Source of the DNA: Verrucomicrobiota bacterium | GTDB taxonomy: Bacteria; Verrucomicrobiota; Verrucomicrobiia; Limisphaerales; JAFMIX01 | NCBI GenBank assembly: GCA_026397895.1 | Contig: JAPLTZ010000174.1 | Location: 1-13,270, forward strand | Reading direction: 5' to 3' | DNA: 13,270 bases | Shown here: one piece after another, positions 6,069 to 12,328 of the stretch | Layout: each line of letters starts with the position of its first letter | How positions within the stretch are numbered: the first letter of the stretch is position 1 | Notes under the pieces: model-generated | What the model was told of the DNA's origin: nothing | Seen by the model: only the letters and a program-made list of their open reading frames with translations | Database searches by the model: none | Position numbers and translations under genes: made by a program

Positions 6069-6345
6069 GTGCAAATTCCATCCGAGGCCGTGCGCGCCGC
6101 TGCCGAGGCCGTGCAGTTCGCGGTTGAGGTGCTGCAAACCTTTCCCAAGGTCGTGTAAACCACCGGTTGGGCGGTGCAAATCCAGGTTTAGGCCGTGTAA
6201 ATCGCCGGTTGGGGTAGTGTCAGCCGCCGGCTAGGCCGTGTAGATTGACGGTCGGGGTGGTGTAAATCGGCGGTCAGGACGTGTAAATCCGGGCTTGGGG
6301 CGGTGCAAATCGAGGTCTAGGCCGTGCAAACAGGGGCGTTTGGCG
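6069..6345. repeat. Degenerate tandem repeat, 21-22 bp period, about 12-13 units
   Basis: Units begin with GTGyAAATC-like sequence and end in CGGTTGGGGc or CGGTyTAGGcc. GTG starts fall at 6069, 6090, 6111, then regularly up to 6195, 6217, 6238, 6260, 6281, 6303 and 6324. Spacing alternates 21 and 22 in the right part, and units fall into two alternating types (ggcc-GTG and gggcg-GTG), giving a dimer of about 43 bp. The period is close to two DNA helical turns. On the minus strand short stretches read as 7-residue repeats (such as DLHGLNL, DLHRPTG), but stop codons break every long frame, so coding is unlikely now. The rest of the 5933-6506 gap holds no gene that I can support. Confidence 0.8.
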
Positions 6346-6506
6346 GGTCTTTTGAGGATTTTGCACCGCAACCCGCCAAATCTCCTACGCCGCGAGCAAA
6401 TCCCCGCTGGCCTCGCCCGCAAGGAGCATGACCTGCCACGCTGTAGCCCAGCGAAGGTGGGAATTTTTTGGTTTCACACGTTCATTCCGAGCGCGGTTTA
6501 CAAGGC

Positions 6507-7361
6507 TTATTGTTGAACAAGATTCCAAAACTCTAATTCCTTGTTTAGGAGACGCTGAATGTAGTCAACATTTCGTGGAACAGGTATCAGCAATGCGGGA
6601 TAGCCTAGCCAGTAACACCAGAAGTCGAGCGAGTCATAACCTGTGACCGCCAAGATGTGTTGCATTTGCCCATAGTAATAATCAGGAACGGAACGAGTTT
6701 GCTTGGCTGTTCGATAAGCCGATTGTCCACATTTGATTTCGACGACCGCATCGCCGTTGACAGCAATACCGTCAACACTCGCACGCAACCAGTCGTATCG
6801 AGTGCTTTGAAGGCAGGCAGGGCGCACGTTTTTGCCGGTCTCGGCGATGTAAAGCCTCCGAGCTTCCGGTTCAAGTTCAGTGCCGCGAGCCATTGCAGCA
6901 TTTTGGCCGAAGTCGCAGGCTGGGCTACGTTTCTCTTGCAGCAGTTGTGAGTAACTCTTGAAACGGTTCTCGCCCATGATGGTTGAGGCATCCGATGCTC
7001 CTATTCCATTGTGACGCCACTCGCGCCAAGCATCCGTCCCTTGTTGAATGTTCGCGACAATTGTAAAGTGCCACTCGCGCGAGACTACATTCGCGGGCTG
7101 TTCCATGGGACTCGGCTCGCCACCTCCACAAAAAAATCCTTCGCGTCTTACAGTGTTTGGACTTGCATCGGAAGGCGATAACTTCGTTGAAATTTCTTCG
7201 GCTTGTAAGACCGGTATGAAGATTTTTGTTTCCAACCCGCAAAACGGGCACGGCACAAGGCTGTTCTCCCCGGTAAATTCATTTGCGTCAAACTCAATAT
7301 GGCCGTCGCAATACTGACAGTGGCAAACAACATAATTCGGCGAATTAATTTTTTCACTCAT
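6507..7361 (-). CDS. YqaJ/lambda-exonuclease-like nuclease with N-terminal zinc ribbon
   Basis: A 284-aa protein. Residues 13-42 form a zinc ribbon (C13, C15-x2-C18, C38-x2-C41). A linker (about 45-95) leads to a PD-(D/E)XK nuclease of the YqaJ phage-recombinase type. Evidence: WREWRHNGIGASDASTIMG (112-130), GTELEPEARRLY (160-171; conserved Glu), LRASVDGI (193-200; D197), VVEIKCG (206-212; the E-x-K pair E208/K210), and YYYGQMQHILAVTG (228-241; the conserved Gln). Family members degrade one strand of duplex ends for recombination and usually sit beside a phage annealing protein; none is here. G+C is visibly lower than in the neighbours, suggesting transfer. ATG 7361 is chosen because the longer in-frame extension to 7439 runs into a noncoding repeat. 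Confidence 0.82.
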   Translation of the reverse strand: MSEKINSPNYVVCHCQYCDGHIEFDANEFTGENSLVPCPFCGLETKIFIPVLQAEEISTKLSPSDASPNTVRREGFFCGGGEPSPMEQPANVVSREWHFTIVANIQQGTDAWREWRHNGIGASDASTIMGENRFKSYSQLLQEKRSPACDFGQNAAMARGTELEPEARRLYIAETGKNVRPACLQSTRYDWLRASVDGIAVNGDAVVEIKCGQSAYRTAKQTRSVPDYYYGQMQHILAVTGYDSLDFWCYWLGYPALLIPVPRNVDYIQRLLNKELEFWNLVQQ

Positions 7362-7379
7362 AGCTTCACACTTTGAATT

Positions 7380-7408
7380 CTCTGCGCCTCCGCGTCTCTG
7401 CGGTTCAC
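7380..7408. repeat. Dispersed-repeat-like sequence at the 3' end of the Gfo oxidoreductase gene
   Basis: On the minus strand the bases after the oxidoreductase stop read GAACCGCAGAGACGCGG, then AGGCGCAGAG. These CGCAGAG/GCGGAGG units match a short purine-rich repeat I recall from intergenic regions of many environmental bacteria. It starts within the TGA stop codon and ends shortly before the nuclease gene. Family membership is from memory, not a search. Confidence 0.4.
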
Positions 7409-8469
7409 TTCGCCACCTGTATCTGCCGTGTGATCTCAAACGCCAAATCCAGCGCGCGTTTCGCCGATTCGCCGCTGACCAGCGGAGTTTGCTGGGCGCA
7501 CACGCACTCCACGAAATGTTCCAGCTCCAGCTTGAGCGGCTCGTCCTTCGCGATGGGCACCGGCTCGCGCACGATTTTCTTCCCGCCGAACTGGCTGACG
7601 ATGGCGGAGTCTTTGCCCACGCCGAGCTTCGCCACCATCAGCTTTTTGAGAATGGAACTTTCTTCCTCGTCGTCGCGGGCGATGCGGTAAATAAAACCTT
7701 CCTGCGCGCGGTAATCGAGTGAGATGTAGCTGGTGTTCGCCCCGTCCGCCTCCGCTGCGCTGCGGCGCGATGGACCGCTGAACACGCGGATTTTCCGCAT
7801 CCGCTCCGGACTGACGCGGCTGGCGGTAAGGTTGGCCACGCAGCCGTTGGCGAAGCGCAGCCGCGCGTTGGCGATGTCCTCGCTCGCGCTCAACACGGGG
7901 ATGCCCACGGCGTCCACGCTGGTCACGGGCGATTTCACGAACGCCAGCACCACGTCGAGGTCGTGGATCATCAGGTCGAGCACCACGCCCACGTCGGTGC
8001 TGCGCGCGGGATACGGCGAGAGCCGGTGCGTCTCGATGAAGCGCGGCTCGGTGGCGACGGTCTGGAGATATTTGAAAACGGGATTGAACCGCTCGACGTG
8101 GCCGACTTGCAGCACGCAATGCTTCTGCTGCGCGAGCTGAACCAGTTCCGCTGCCTGCTCGGTCTTCTCGGTCATCGGCTTCTCGACGAGGACGTGCTTG
8201 CCCTGCGCGAGCAACTGCTTGGCGATGTCAAAATGCGTGATGGTTGGCGTGACGATGTTGAGCGCGTCGCTGGCGGCGGCGGCCTCGGCGATGGAATTGA
8301 AAACCTTCACACCGAGCTTGGCGGAAATCTTCTTGGCCGTTTCCGCGTGGGCGTCATAGATGCCGGTGAATTCCACCGCGCCGGCGGCGGCGAGTTCCGC
8401 GTAAAGCCGGGCGTGGTGTTGTCCGAGCGAGCCAACGCCGAGAACGGCGACCTTCACTTTCGTAGCCAT
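7405..8469 (-). CDS. Gfo/Idh/MocA-family oxidoreductase
   Basis: A 354-aa NAD(P)-dependent sugar-type oxidoreductase. The N-terminal Rossmann fold contains VAVLGVGSLGQHHARLY (7-23, nucleotide-binding glycines) and NIVTPTITHF (71-80); HVLVEKPMT (92-100) carries the characteristic EKP lysine. QVGHVERFNPVF (121-132) and LDLMIHDLDVVLAF (164-177) are active-site segments of the C-terminal domain. The VGHVERFNP segment resembles UDP-GlcNAc/UDP-GlcNAcA 3-dehydrogenases (GnnA/WlbA type), which suggests a nucleotide-sugar substrate for envelope glycolipids, but no partner aminotransferase is in view. An Arg/Ala/Gly-rich stretch at about 231-247 looks like an insertion. It is divergent from plsY. No ribosome site; a weak -10 (CACACT) lies five bases from the ATG. 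Confidence 0.87.
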   Translation of the reverse strand: MATKVKVAVLGVGSLGQHHARLYAELAAAGAVEFTGIYDAHAETAKKISAKLGVKVFNSIAEAAAASDALNIVTPTITHFDIAKQLLAQGKHVLVEKPMTEKTEQAAELVQLAQQKHCVLQVGHVERFNPVFKYLQTVATEPRFIETHRLSPYPARSTDVGVVLDLMIHDLDVVLAFVKSPVTSVDAVGIPVLSASEDIANARLRFANGCVANLTASRVSPERMRKIRVFSGPSRRSAAEADGANTSYISLDYRAQEGFIYRIARDDEEESSILKKLMVAKLGVGKDSAIVSQFGGKKIVREPVPIAKDEPLKLELEHFVECVCAQQTPLVSGESAKRALDLAFEITRQIQVAK

Positions 8470-8494
8470 GCGCGGAGTGTGGTTTCAAAAGCGA

Positions 8495-8648
8495 AAAGTT
8501 GAAAGCAGAAAGCGGAAATGCCGGAGCGCGGGTGTCCTCACCCGCAACTGCTGCGCTTGCCAACCGCGCTCGTGAAAAATCGCACCGCACCTGTTCGCGG
8601 ACGTGCTGCGGCTGGAACAGCCGCGCTCCGGCGAAAACTTTCAACTTT
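8495..8648. repeat. Nested inverted-repeat (MITE/REP-like) element between gfo and plsY
   Basis: Three nested layers of symmetry. Outermost: AAAGTTGAAAG (8495-8505) with CTTTCAACTTT (8638-8648). Middle: CCGGAGCGCGG (8521-8531) with CCGCGCTCCGG (8621-8631), a perfect 11-bp pair. Innermost: two local hairpins, GCGGGTG/CACCCGC (8528-8534/8539-8545) and GCGGCTG/CAGCCGC (8608-8614/8618-8624). The 111-bp core (8521-8631) has no coding potential that I trust. The layout resembles a small non-autonomous palindromic element. No target-site duplication could be fixed. Confidence 0.65.
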
Positions 8649-8675
8649 CAACCGGCAACTTTCAACCGCTAGACT
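8647..8675 (+). promoter_or_regulatory. Candidate plsY promoter, leaderless arrangement
   Basis: TTCAAC (8647-8652), 17 bases, then TAGACT (8670-8675), then six bases to the GTG at 8682. The -10 matches four of six consensus positions and the -35 only three. The -35 box is supplied by the local CTTTCAAC repeats. Confidence 0.4.
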
Positions 8676-8681
8676 GCCGCC

Positions 8682-9347
8682 GTGCCAATTTTGAGCTACC
8701 TCCTGACCGCGCTGGGCGCGTATCTGCTCGGCTCGATTCCGACCGGCTACCTCGCCGCCAAGGCGAAGGGCATCGACATCCGCAGCGTGGGCAGCGGCAA
8801 CATCGGCGCGACCAACGCCATGCGCGTGCTCGGCAAACCCGCCGGCATCTTCGTGCTGTTCGCGGATGCGTGGAAAGGTTATGCCGCCGTGAAATGGCTG
8901 CCGATTTTTCTTCTAAACATTTTAGCCCCGCCAGATTTTGACAAATGCGGAGCTCTTACAAATTTTCATAGCGTGGCAAATTTTCGCATCATGGCTGGCA
9001 TCTGCGTCATCCTCGGTCACAACTACACCTGCTGGCTAAAATTCAAAGGCGGCAAAGGCATCGCGACTTCGGCGGGCGTGTTTCTGGCGCTCGCGCCGCT
9101 GGCGATGGGCATCTGCGTGGCGGTCTTCGCGGTGACGTTTCTGCTGACGCGCTACGTTTCCGTCGGTTCGATCGCCGCCGCGCTCGCGCTGCCCGTGGCG
9201 GTTTGGTTCACTCGCGAAGGCACGTTGCTTCGCGTCGTCACCATCATTCTCGGCGCGCTGGCGATTTACAAACACAAGACCAACATCCAGCGGCTGCGCG
9301 CCGGCACGGAAAACCGCATCAATTTCAAAAAGAAGGAAACGAAATGA
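8682..9347 (+). CDS. plsY: Glycerol-3-phosphate acyltransferase PlsY
   Basis: A 221-aa inner-membrane enzyme that moves an acyl group from acyl-phosphate to the sn-1 position of glycerol-3-phosphate, giving lysophosphatidate. All conserved PlsY loops are present: LLGSIPTGYLAAK in the first segment, GSGNIGATNAMRVLG (the phosphate-binding loop), DAWKG, GHNYTCWLKFKGGKGIATSAG (the second catalytic loop), and a C-terminal IYKHKTNIQRLRAGTEN. Slightly longer than usual (about 200), with a polar insert around residues 85-100. The start is GTG, supported by the N-terminal membrane segment beginning at once. Its stop overlaps the gpsA start (ATGA), so the gene making its substrate is translationally coupled. 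Confidence 0.95.
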   Translation: MPILSYLLTALGAYLLGSIPTGYLAAKAKGIDIRSVGSGNIGATNAMRVLGKPAGIFVLFADAWKGYAAVKWLPIFLLNILAPPDFDKCGALTNFHSVANFRIMAGICVILGHNYTCWLKFKGGKGIATSAGVFLALAPLAMGICVAVFAVTFLLTRYVSVGSIAAALALPVAVWFTREGTLLRVVTIILGALAIYKHKTNIQRLRAGTENRINFKKKETK

Positions 9348-10246
9348 AAATCACCGTTCTCGGCGCGGGCGCTTGGGGCACGGCGCTGGCGCGCATCCTC
9401 GCCACGCGCAACCACGACGTCGTCATCTGGGACTTCTTCCCCGAGGCCGTCGACAGCATCAACCGCAAGCACATCAACGAGCGTTATCTGCCCGGCATTC
9501 AACTGCCCGCCAATCTGCGCGGCGAGGCTGACGCCGCCAAAGCCGTCGCCGGCGCGGAGATCGTCGTTGTCGCTGCCGTGTCGAAGGCTTACCGCAACGT
9601 CAGCAAGCCGCTGCGCGATTTCACCGGCATCGTCGTCAGCGTGACGAAGGGCATCGAGTTCGAGACCGGCGACACGATGACGGACATTTTGCGCGAGAAC
9701 TCGCCGCAGTCCCGCATCGTCGCCATGTCCGGCCCGACGCTCGCCACGGAAGTTGCAAAGGGAATTCCCACCGCCATCGTCGCCGCGAGCGAAGATGCGG
9801 CGGCGGCGCAGACGGTGCAAACGCTGTTCCACGGCCCGGCGTTCCGCGTTTACACCAGCAGCGACATCCACGGCGTGGAGCTTGGCGGCGCGCTCAAGAA
9901 CGTCATCGCCATCGGCGCGGGCGTGTGCGACGGCCTCGGCTTCGGCGACAACTCCAAGGCCGCGCTGCTCACGCGCGCCATTTCCGAAATGCGCCGGCTC
10001 GGCGTGGCGTGCGGCGCGCAGGCGGACACGTTCACCGGCTTGAGCGGCCTGGGCGACTTGATGGTGACGTGCTTTTCGCCGTTGAGCCGCAACCGCGGTT
10101 TCGGCGAGCGGCTGGGCAAGGGCGAGCGCAAGCACGGTGTCAGCACGCCAATCATTGACGAGGTTTACGCGATGCTCTACGAAGGCAAGGACGTGCGGAA
10201 AGCGGTGCAGGATTTGACGGGGCGCGAGTCGAAAGCCGAAGACTGA
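9344..10246 (+). CDS. gpsA: NAD(P)-dependent glycerol-3-phosphate dehydrogenase, with internal deletion
   Basis: A 300-aa enzyme reducing dihydroxyacetone phosphate to glycerol-3-phosphate, the substrate of PlsY just upstream. Motifs: VLGAGAWGTALA (5-16, NAD loop), SVTKGIEFETG (99-109, with Lys), MSGPTLATEVAKG (128-140), GALKNVIAIGAGVCDGLGFG (182-201, catalytic Lys185) and GLSGLGDLMVTCFSPLSRNRGFG (232-254). Family members have about 330 residues. Here RLGKGER (256-262) runs straight into KHGVSTPI (263-270), lacking the usual intervening helices with the conserved V-x-EG-x-x-T segment, about 26-30 residues. The reading frame is kept. AAGGAA lies eight bases before the ATG, which overlaps the plsY stop by four bases. 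Function may be impaired, or the loss may be tolerated. Confidence 0.92.
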   Translation: MKITVLGAGAWGTALARILATRNHDVVIWDFFPEAVDSINRKHINERYLPGIQLPANLRGEADAAKAVAGAEIVVVAAVSKAYRNVSKPLRDFTGIVVSVTKGIEFETGDTMTDILRENSPQSRIVAMSGPTLATEVAKGIPTAIVAASEDAAAAQTVQTLFHGPAFRVYTSSDIHGVELGGALKNVIAIGAGVCDGLGFGDNSKAALLTRAISEMRRLGVACGAQADTFTGLSGLGDLMVTCFSPLSRNRGFGERLGKGERKHGVSTPIIDEVYAMLYEGKDVRKAVQDLTGRESKAED

Positions 10247-10250
10247 TTCC

Positions 10251-10282
10251 AGTGCGGAATTCGGAGTGCGGAGTGCGGAATG
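10251..10282 (+). repeat. Left 32-bp inverted-repeat arm of the S23/IVP element
   Basis: The arm begins AGTGCGGAATTCGG and continues with further AGTGCGG units, ending in GCGGAATG. It starts four bases after the gpsA stop codon and matches the reverse complement of 10701-10732 at 31 of 32 positions. Confidence 0.9.
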
Positions 10283-10295
10283 AAGACCTGTGCGC

Positions 10296-10655
10296 TCAAC
10301 GTCTCCCGCATTTTCGGGCGGTGTTGATGGCGGCGACGGCGATGGCGGTGAGTTCGCCTGATTCCTGGGCGAGCGCGGCGGTTTTGGTGGTGGGAATTTT
10401 GCCGGAGTCCACGAGCAGTTCCATCCAATAGCCGGACTCGTCAGCCTCTTCCTCCACCGTTCCCATCTTTGAAATGAAGTCCGCCGTGGATTTGCTGCGG
10501 CAAGCCGCCCGATAGTTTGCGCCGACGGAAGTTCCCGCCCGCAGCAACTGGTTGCCCAAAACCCGGCAAACCTGGTCATGCGGCAGACTCTCGACCAGCT
10601 TGATCACCCGCAACGCAAACTGTTTCGTCCGCAGTTTCAAATCCTCGTTACTCAT
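10296..10655 (-). CDS. Four-helix-bundle protein (S23/23S rRNA intervening-sequence protein family)
   Basis: A 119-aa protein with the family pattern: a first helix LRTKQFALRVIKLVESLP (8-25), then QLLRAGTSVGANYRAACRSKS (36-56; the conserved R-A-x-S-x-x-x-N-x-x-E/A signature), DFISKMGTVEEEADESGYWMELL (59-81), and a last helix to NTARKCGRR. Members form pentameric helical bundles; relatives are encoded inside 23S rRNA insertions, and others (bAvd) serve diversity-generating retroelements. No reverse transcriptase or variable repeat is visible here, so the role is unknown. ATG 10655 has a ribosome site (AAAGGTG) six bases upstream, better than an in-frame ATG at 10703 that lies in the repeat arm. 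It is enclosed by the inverted repeats. Confidence 0.9.
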   Translation of the reverse strand: MSNEDLKLRTKQFALRVIKLVESLPHDQVCRVLGNQLLRAGTSVGANYRAACRSKSTADFISKMGTVEEEADESGYWMELLVDSGKIPTTKTAALAQESGELTAIAVAAINTARKCGRR

Positions 10656-10700
10656 GGCGCACCTTTCGTTATCGCATTTGTGTGGCGTTCGCAATCCAAC

Positions 10701-10732
10701 CATTCCGCACTCCGCATTCCGAATTCCGCACT
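10701..10732 (-). repeat. Right 32-bp inverted-repeat arm of the S23/IVP element
   Basis: It starts CATTCCGCACTCCGCATTCC and ends GAATTCCGCACT on the plus strand. It is the reverse complement of the left arm except for one A/G difference. Its last base is the first base of the TCA that encodes the thrH-like stop codon. Confidence 0.9.
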
Positions 10733-11337
10733 CAAGCGAGCGCCCCCCGAATCAGCTTCATCAAGTCAGCGTGGGAATCGACGGCTTTGAGCTGCGGGAA
10801 TTCCTTTTTCACCTTCTCCGGCGCGTGGATGAGGAAGCCGACGTTCGCCTCCAGCAGCATCGCGGTGTCGTTGTAGGAATCGCCTGCCGAGACGACGTGG
10901 TAGTTCAACGACTTCAACGCGGCGACGGATTTCTGCTTCTGGTTCGGCTGGCGGAGCTGGTAGCCGGCGATGCGGTCGTTCTCCACGATGAGCCGGTGGC
11001 AGAAGAGCGTGGGCCAGTTGAGCTGCTTCATCAGCGGCTGCGCGAACTGCTCGAACGTGTCCGACAAAATGATGACCTGGACGAAGGAGCGGAGTTCGTC
11101 GAGGAATTCCTTGCCGCCGGGCAGCGGCTTGAGCGTGCCGATGACTTCCTGGATGTGCGAGAGCTTGATGCCGTGGCGGTCAAGGATGCCGATGCGGTAG
11201 TTCATCAGCTTGTCGTAGTCCGGCTCGTCGCGCGTGGTGCGGCGGAGTTCGGGGATGCCGGTCTTCTCGGCGACGGCGATCCAGATTTCGGGCGTCAGCA
11301 CGCCTTCCATGTCCAAAGTGACGATTGATTGTTTCAC
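10732..11337 (-). CDS. thrH: ThrH-like phosphoserine phosphatase/homoserine phosphotransferase (HAD family)
   Basis: A 201-aa HAD phosphatase whose sequence resembles Pseudomonas ThrH (about 205 aa). It opens with VTLDMEGVLTPEIWIAVAEK: the nucleophile motif D-x-E-G-V (D9, E11) is the ThrH variant of DxDxT. PELRRTTRDEPDYDKLMNYR and ILDRHGIKL follow in the substrate cap. ILSDTFEQF provides motif II, the QKQKSVAAL Lys motif III, and SAGDSYNDTAML (D-x-x-x-D) motif IV. The reaction is dephosphorylation of phosphoserine, and in ThrH phosphate transfer to homoserine; the dual role here is inferred. GTG 11337 fits the usual N-terminus, since the open frame further upstream lacks homology and overlaps the divergent prepilin gene. 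Confidence 0.88.
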   Translation of the reverse strand: MKQSIVTLDMEGVLTPEIWIAVAEKTGIPELRRTTRDEPDYDKLMNYRIGILDRHGIKLSHIQEVIGTLKPLPGGKEFLDELRSFVQVIILSDTFEQFAQPLMKQLNWPTLFCHRLIVENDRIAGYQLRQPNQKQKSVAALKSLNYHVVSAGDSYNDTAMLLEANVGFLIHAPEKVKKEFPQLKAVDSHADLMKLIRGALA

Positions 11338-11430
11338 GGGCGCGGAGTTTTCCAGAATCGGCGGCGGCTGTCGAGCGCGGCGGCGGCGGAAAAAACTTCC
11401 ATTCCGCGCGGAGTGGGCGATTGTTTCCGC

Positions 11431-12279
11431 GTGACTGGCCGGAGACAAAGGAATTATTCCACCGCATTGCGGCAGGCGTTCACGCTCATTGAATTGCTGG
11501 TGGTCATCGCCATCATCGCGATTCTCGCCGGGCTGCTGTTGCCGGCGTTGTCCGCCGCGAAGACGCGCGCCACGGGCATCCGCTGCCAGAGCAACCTCAA
11601 GCAGTTGCAGCTTGCGTGGCTGCTGTATGCCGGCGACAACGACGAGTTTCTGCCCGGCAACCACTGGTATTCGCAGGGCGGCTTCGGCGGGTTCAGCCGC
11701 GGTTCGATGAACTGGATCACCGGCTGGGAAAGCGCGGTCGCCGTGGACAACACCGACAATACCAACACCGACCTGCTCCTCGACCCGAAGTGGGCTTCGC
11801 TCGGCCGTTACACCGAGAACGCGCGCATCTACAGTTGCGCCGCCAGCCGCCTCACCGCGCGCGTCTTCGACGGCCAATACCCACTCGCCCGCACCGTCTC
11901 CATGAACGGCTGGATGGGCTACACCAACCAGCCCGACAACGTGGGTTTCCAATCCTTCCGCCGCACGACCGATTTCCGGAAACTCTCTCCCAGCGCCGCC
12001 TTCGTCTTCATTGACGAGCGCGATGACAGCGTGGACGACGGCTTTTTCGGCCTCGACATGGTGAATAATTTCATCCGCAACCTCCCCGCCATCTTCCACG
12101 GCGGCGCGTGCCCCGTGACGTTTGCCGACGGCCACGTAGAGAACCACCGCTGGCGCAGCCCCGGCCTCCAGATCCCGCAGCAATTCGGCCCGGCCACCCG
12201 CCAATACAACGTCCTCCCCGTCGCCGCCGACGACCCCGACCTCCTCTGGCTGCGCGCCCACGGCAGCGTGGCCGAATGA
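11431..12279 (+). CDS. Prepilin-like secreted protein with H-X9-DG motif
   Basis: About 282 aa from GTG 11431. A type IV prepilin leader ending RQA is followed by FTLIELLVVIAIIAILAGLL, the class III signal cut by PilD-type peptidases before F, with the Glu at +5; -1 is Ala, not the commoner Gly. A conserved helix with SAAKTRATGIRCQSNLKQLQ comes next, typical of the large Verrucomicrobiota/Planctomycetota pseudopilin families. The C-terminal HGGACPVTFADGHVE is the H-X9-DG motif used to name these processing-associated proteins. Their role is unclear; secretion pseudopilin or surface protein is inferred. The start is uncertain: GTG 11413, GTG 11431, or TTG 11467, which has AAGGA 14 bases upstream and gives a very short leader. 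Confidence 0.85.
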   Translation: MTGRRQRNYSTALRQAFTLIELLVVIAIIAILAGLLLPALSAAKTRATGIRCQSNLKQLQLAWLLYAGDNDEFLPGNHWYSQGGFGGFSRGSMNWITGWESAVAVDNTDNTNTDLLLDPKWASLGRYTENARIYSCAASRLTARVFDGQYPLARTVSMNGWMGYTNQPDNVGFQSFRRTTDFRKLSPSAAFVFIDERDDSVDDGFFGLDMVNNFIRNLPAIFHGGACPVTFADGHVENHRWRSPGLQIPQQFGPATRQYNVLPVAADDPDLLWLRAHGSVAE

Positions 12280-12292
12280 CGAGCGCAATTCA

Positions 12293-12321
12293 GTTTTCAT
12301 CCGCCGGCTTCCCGCTACACT
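12293..12321 (+). promoter_or_regulatory. Candidate promoter of the PAP2-glycosyltransferase gene, leaderless arrangement
   Basis: TTTTCA (12294-12299) and TACACT (12316-12321), 16 bases apart, each match consensus at four of six positions. Seven bases separate TACACT from the ATG at 12329, and no Shine-Dalgarno is present. Confidence 0.4.
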
Positions 12322-12328
12322 CCCCGCA

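Larger units (their letters stand above)
10251..10732 (-). mobile_element. 482-bp inverted-repeat element carrying a four-helix-bundle (S23/IVP) gene
   Basis: Two 32-bp arms (10251-10282 and 10701-10732) are inverted copies with a single mismatch and enclose one gene. The RNA from either strand could fold with the arms as a long stem and the gene in the loop, the same architecture as the intervening sequences in 23S rRNA that encode this protein family. The element exactly fills the space between the convergent gpsA and thrH-like genes; the right arm shares the last base of the thrH-like stop codon. Mobility is inferred. No transposase or clear target duplication was found. Confidence 0.65.

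Noticed and set aside
5373..6179. 268-codon minus-strand frame through the tandem repeat and the secreted-protein gene
   Set aside because: It overlaps the recognised signal-peptide protein in another frame; the heptad-like peptide is explained by the 21-bp DNA period, and stop codons interrupt it further along the array.
6069..6345. CRISPR array
   Set aside because: Units are 21-22 bp, degenerate throughout and directly abutting, without constant repeats alternating with unique spacers. No cas genes are near.
10296..10655. Diversity-generating retroelement (bAvd-like accessory protein)
   Set aside because: No reverse transcriptase, template/variable repeat pair or target gene is visible in the window; only the four-helix-bundle protein and inverted repeats are present.
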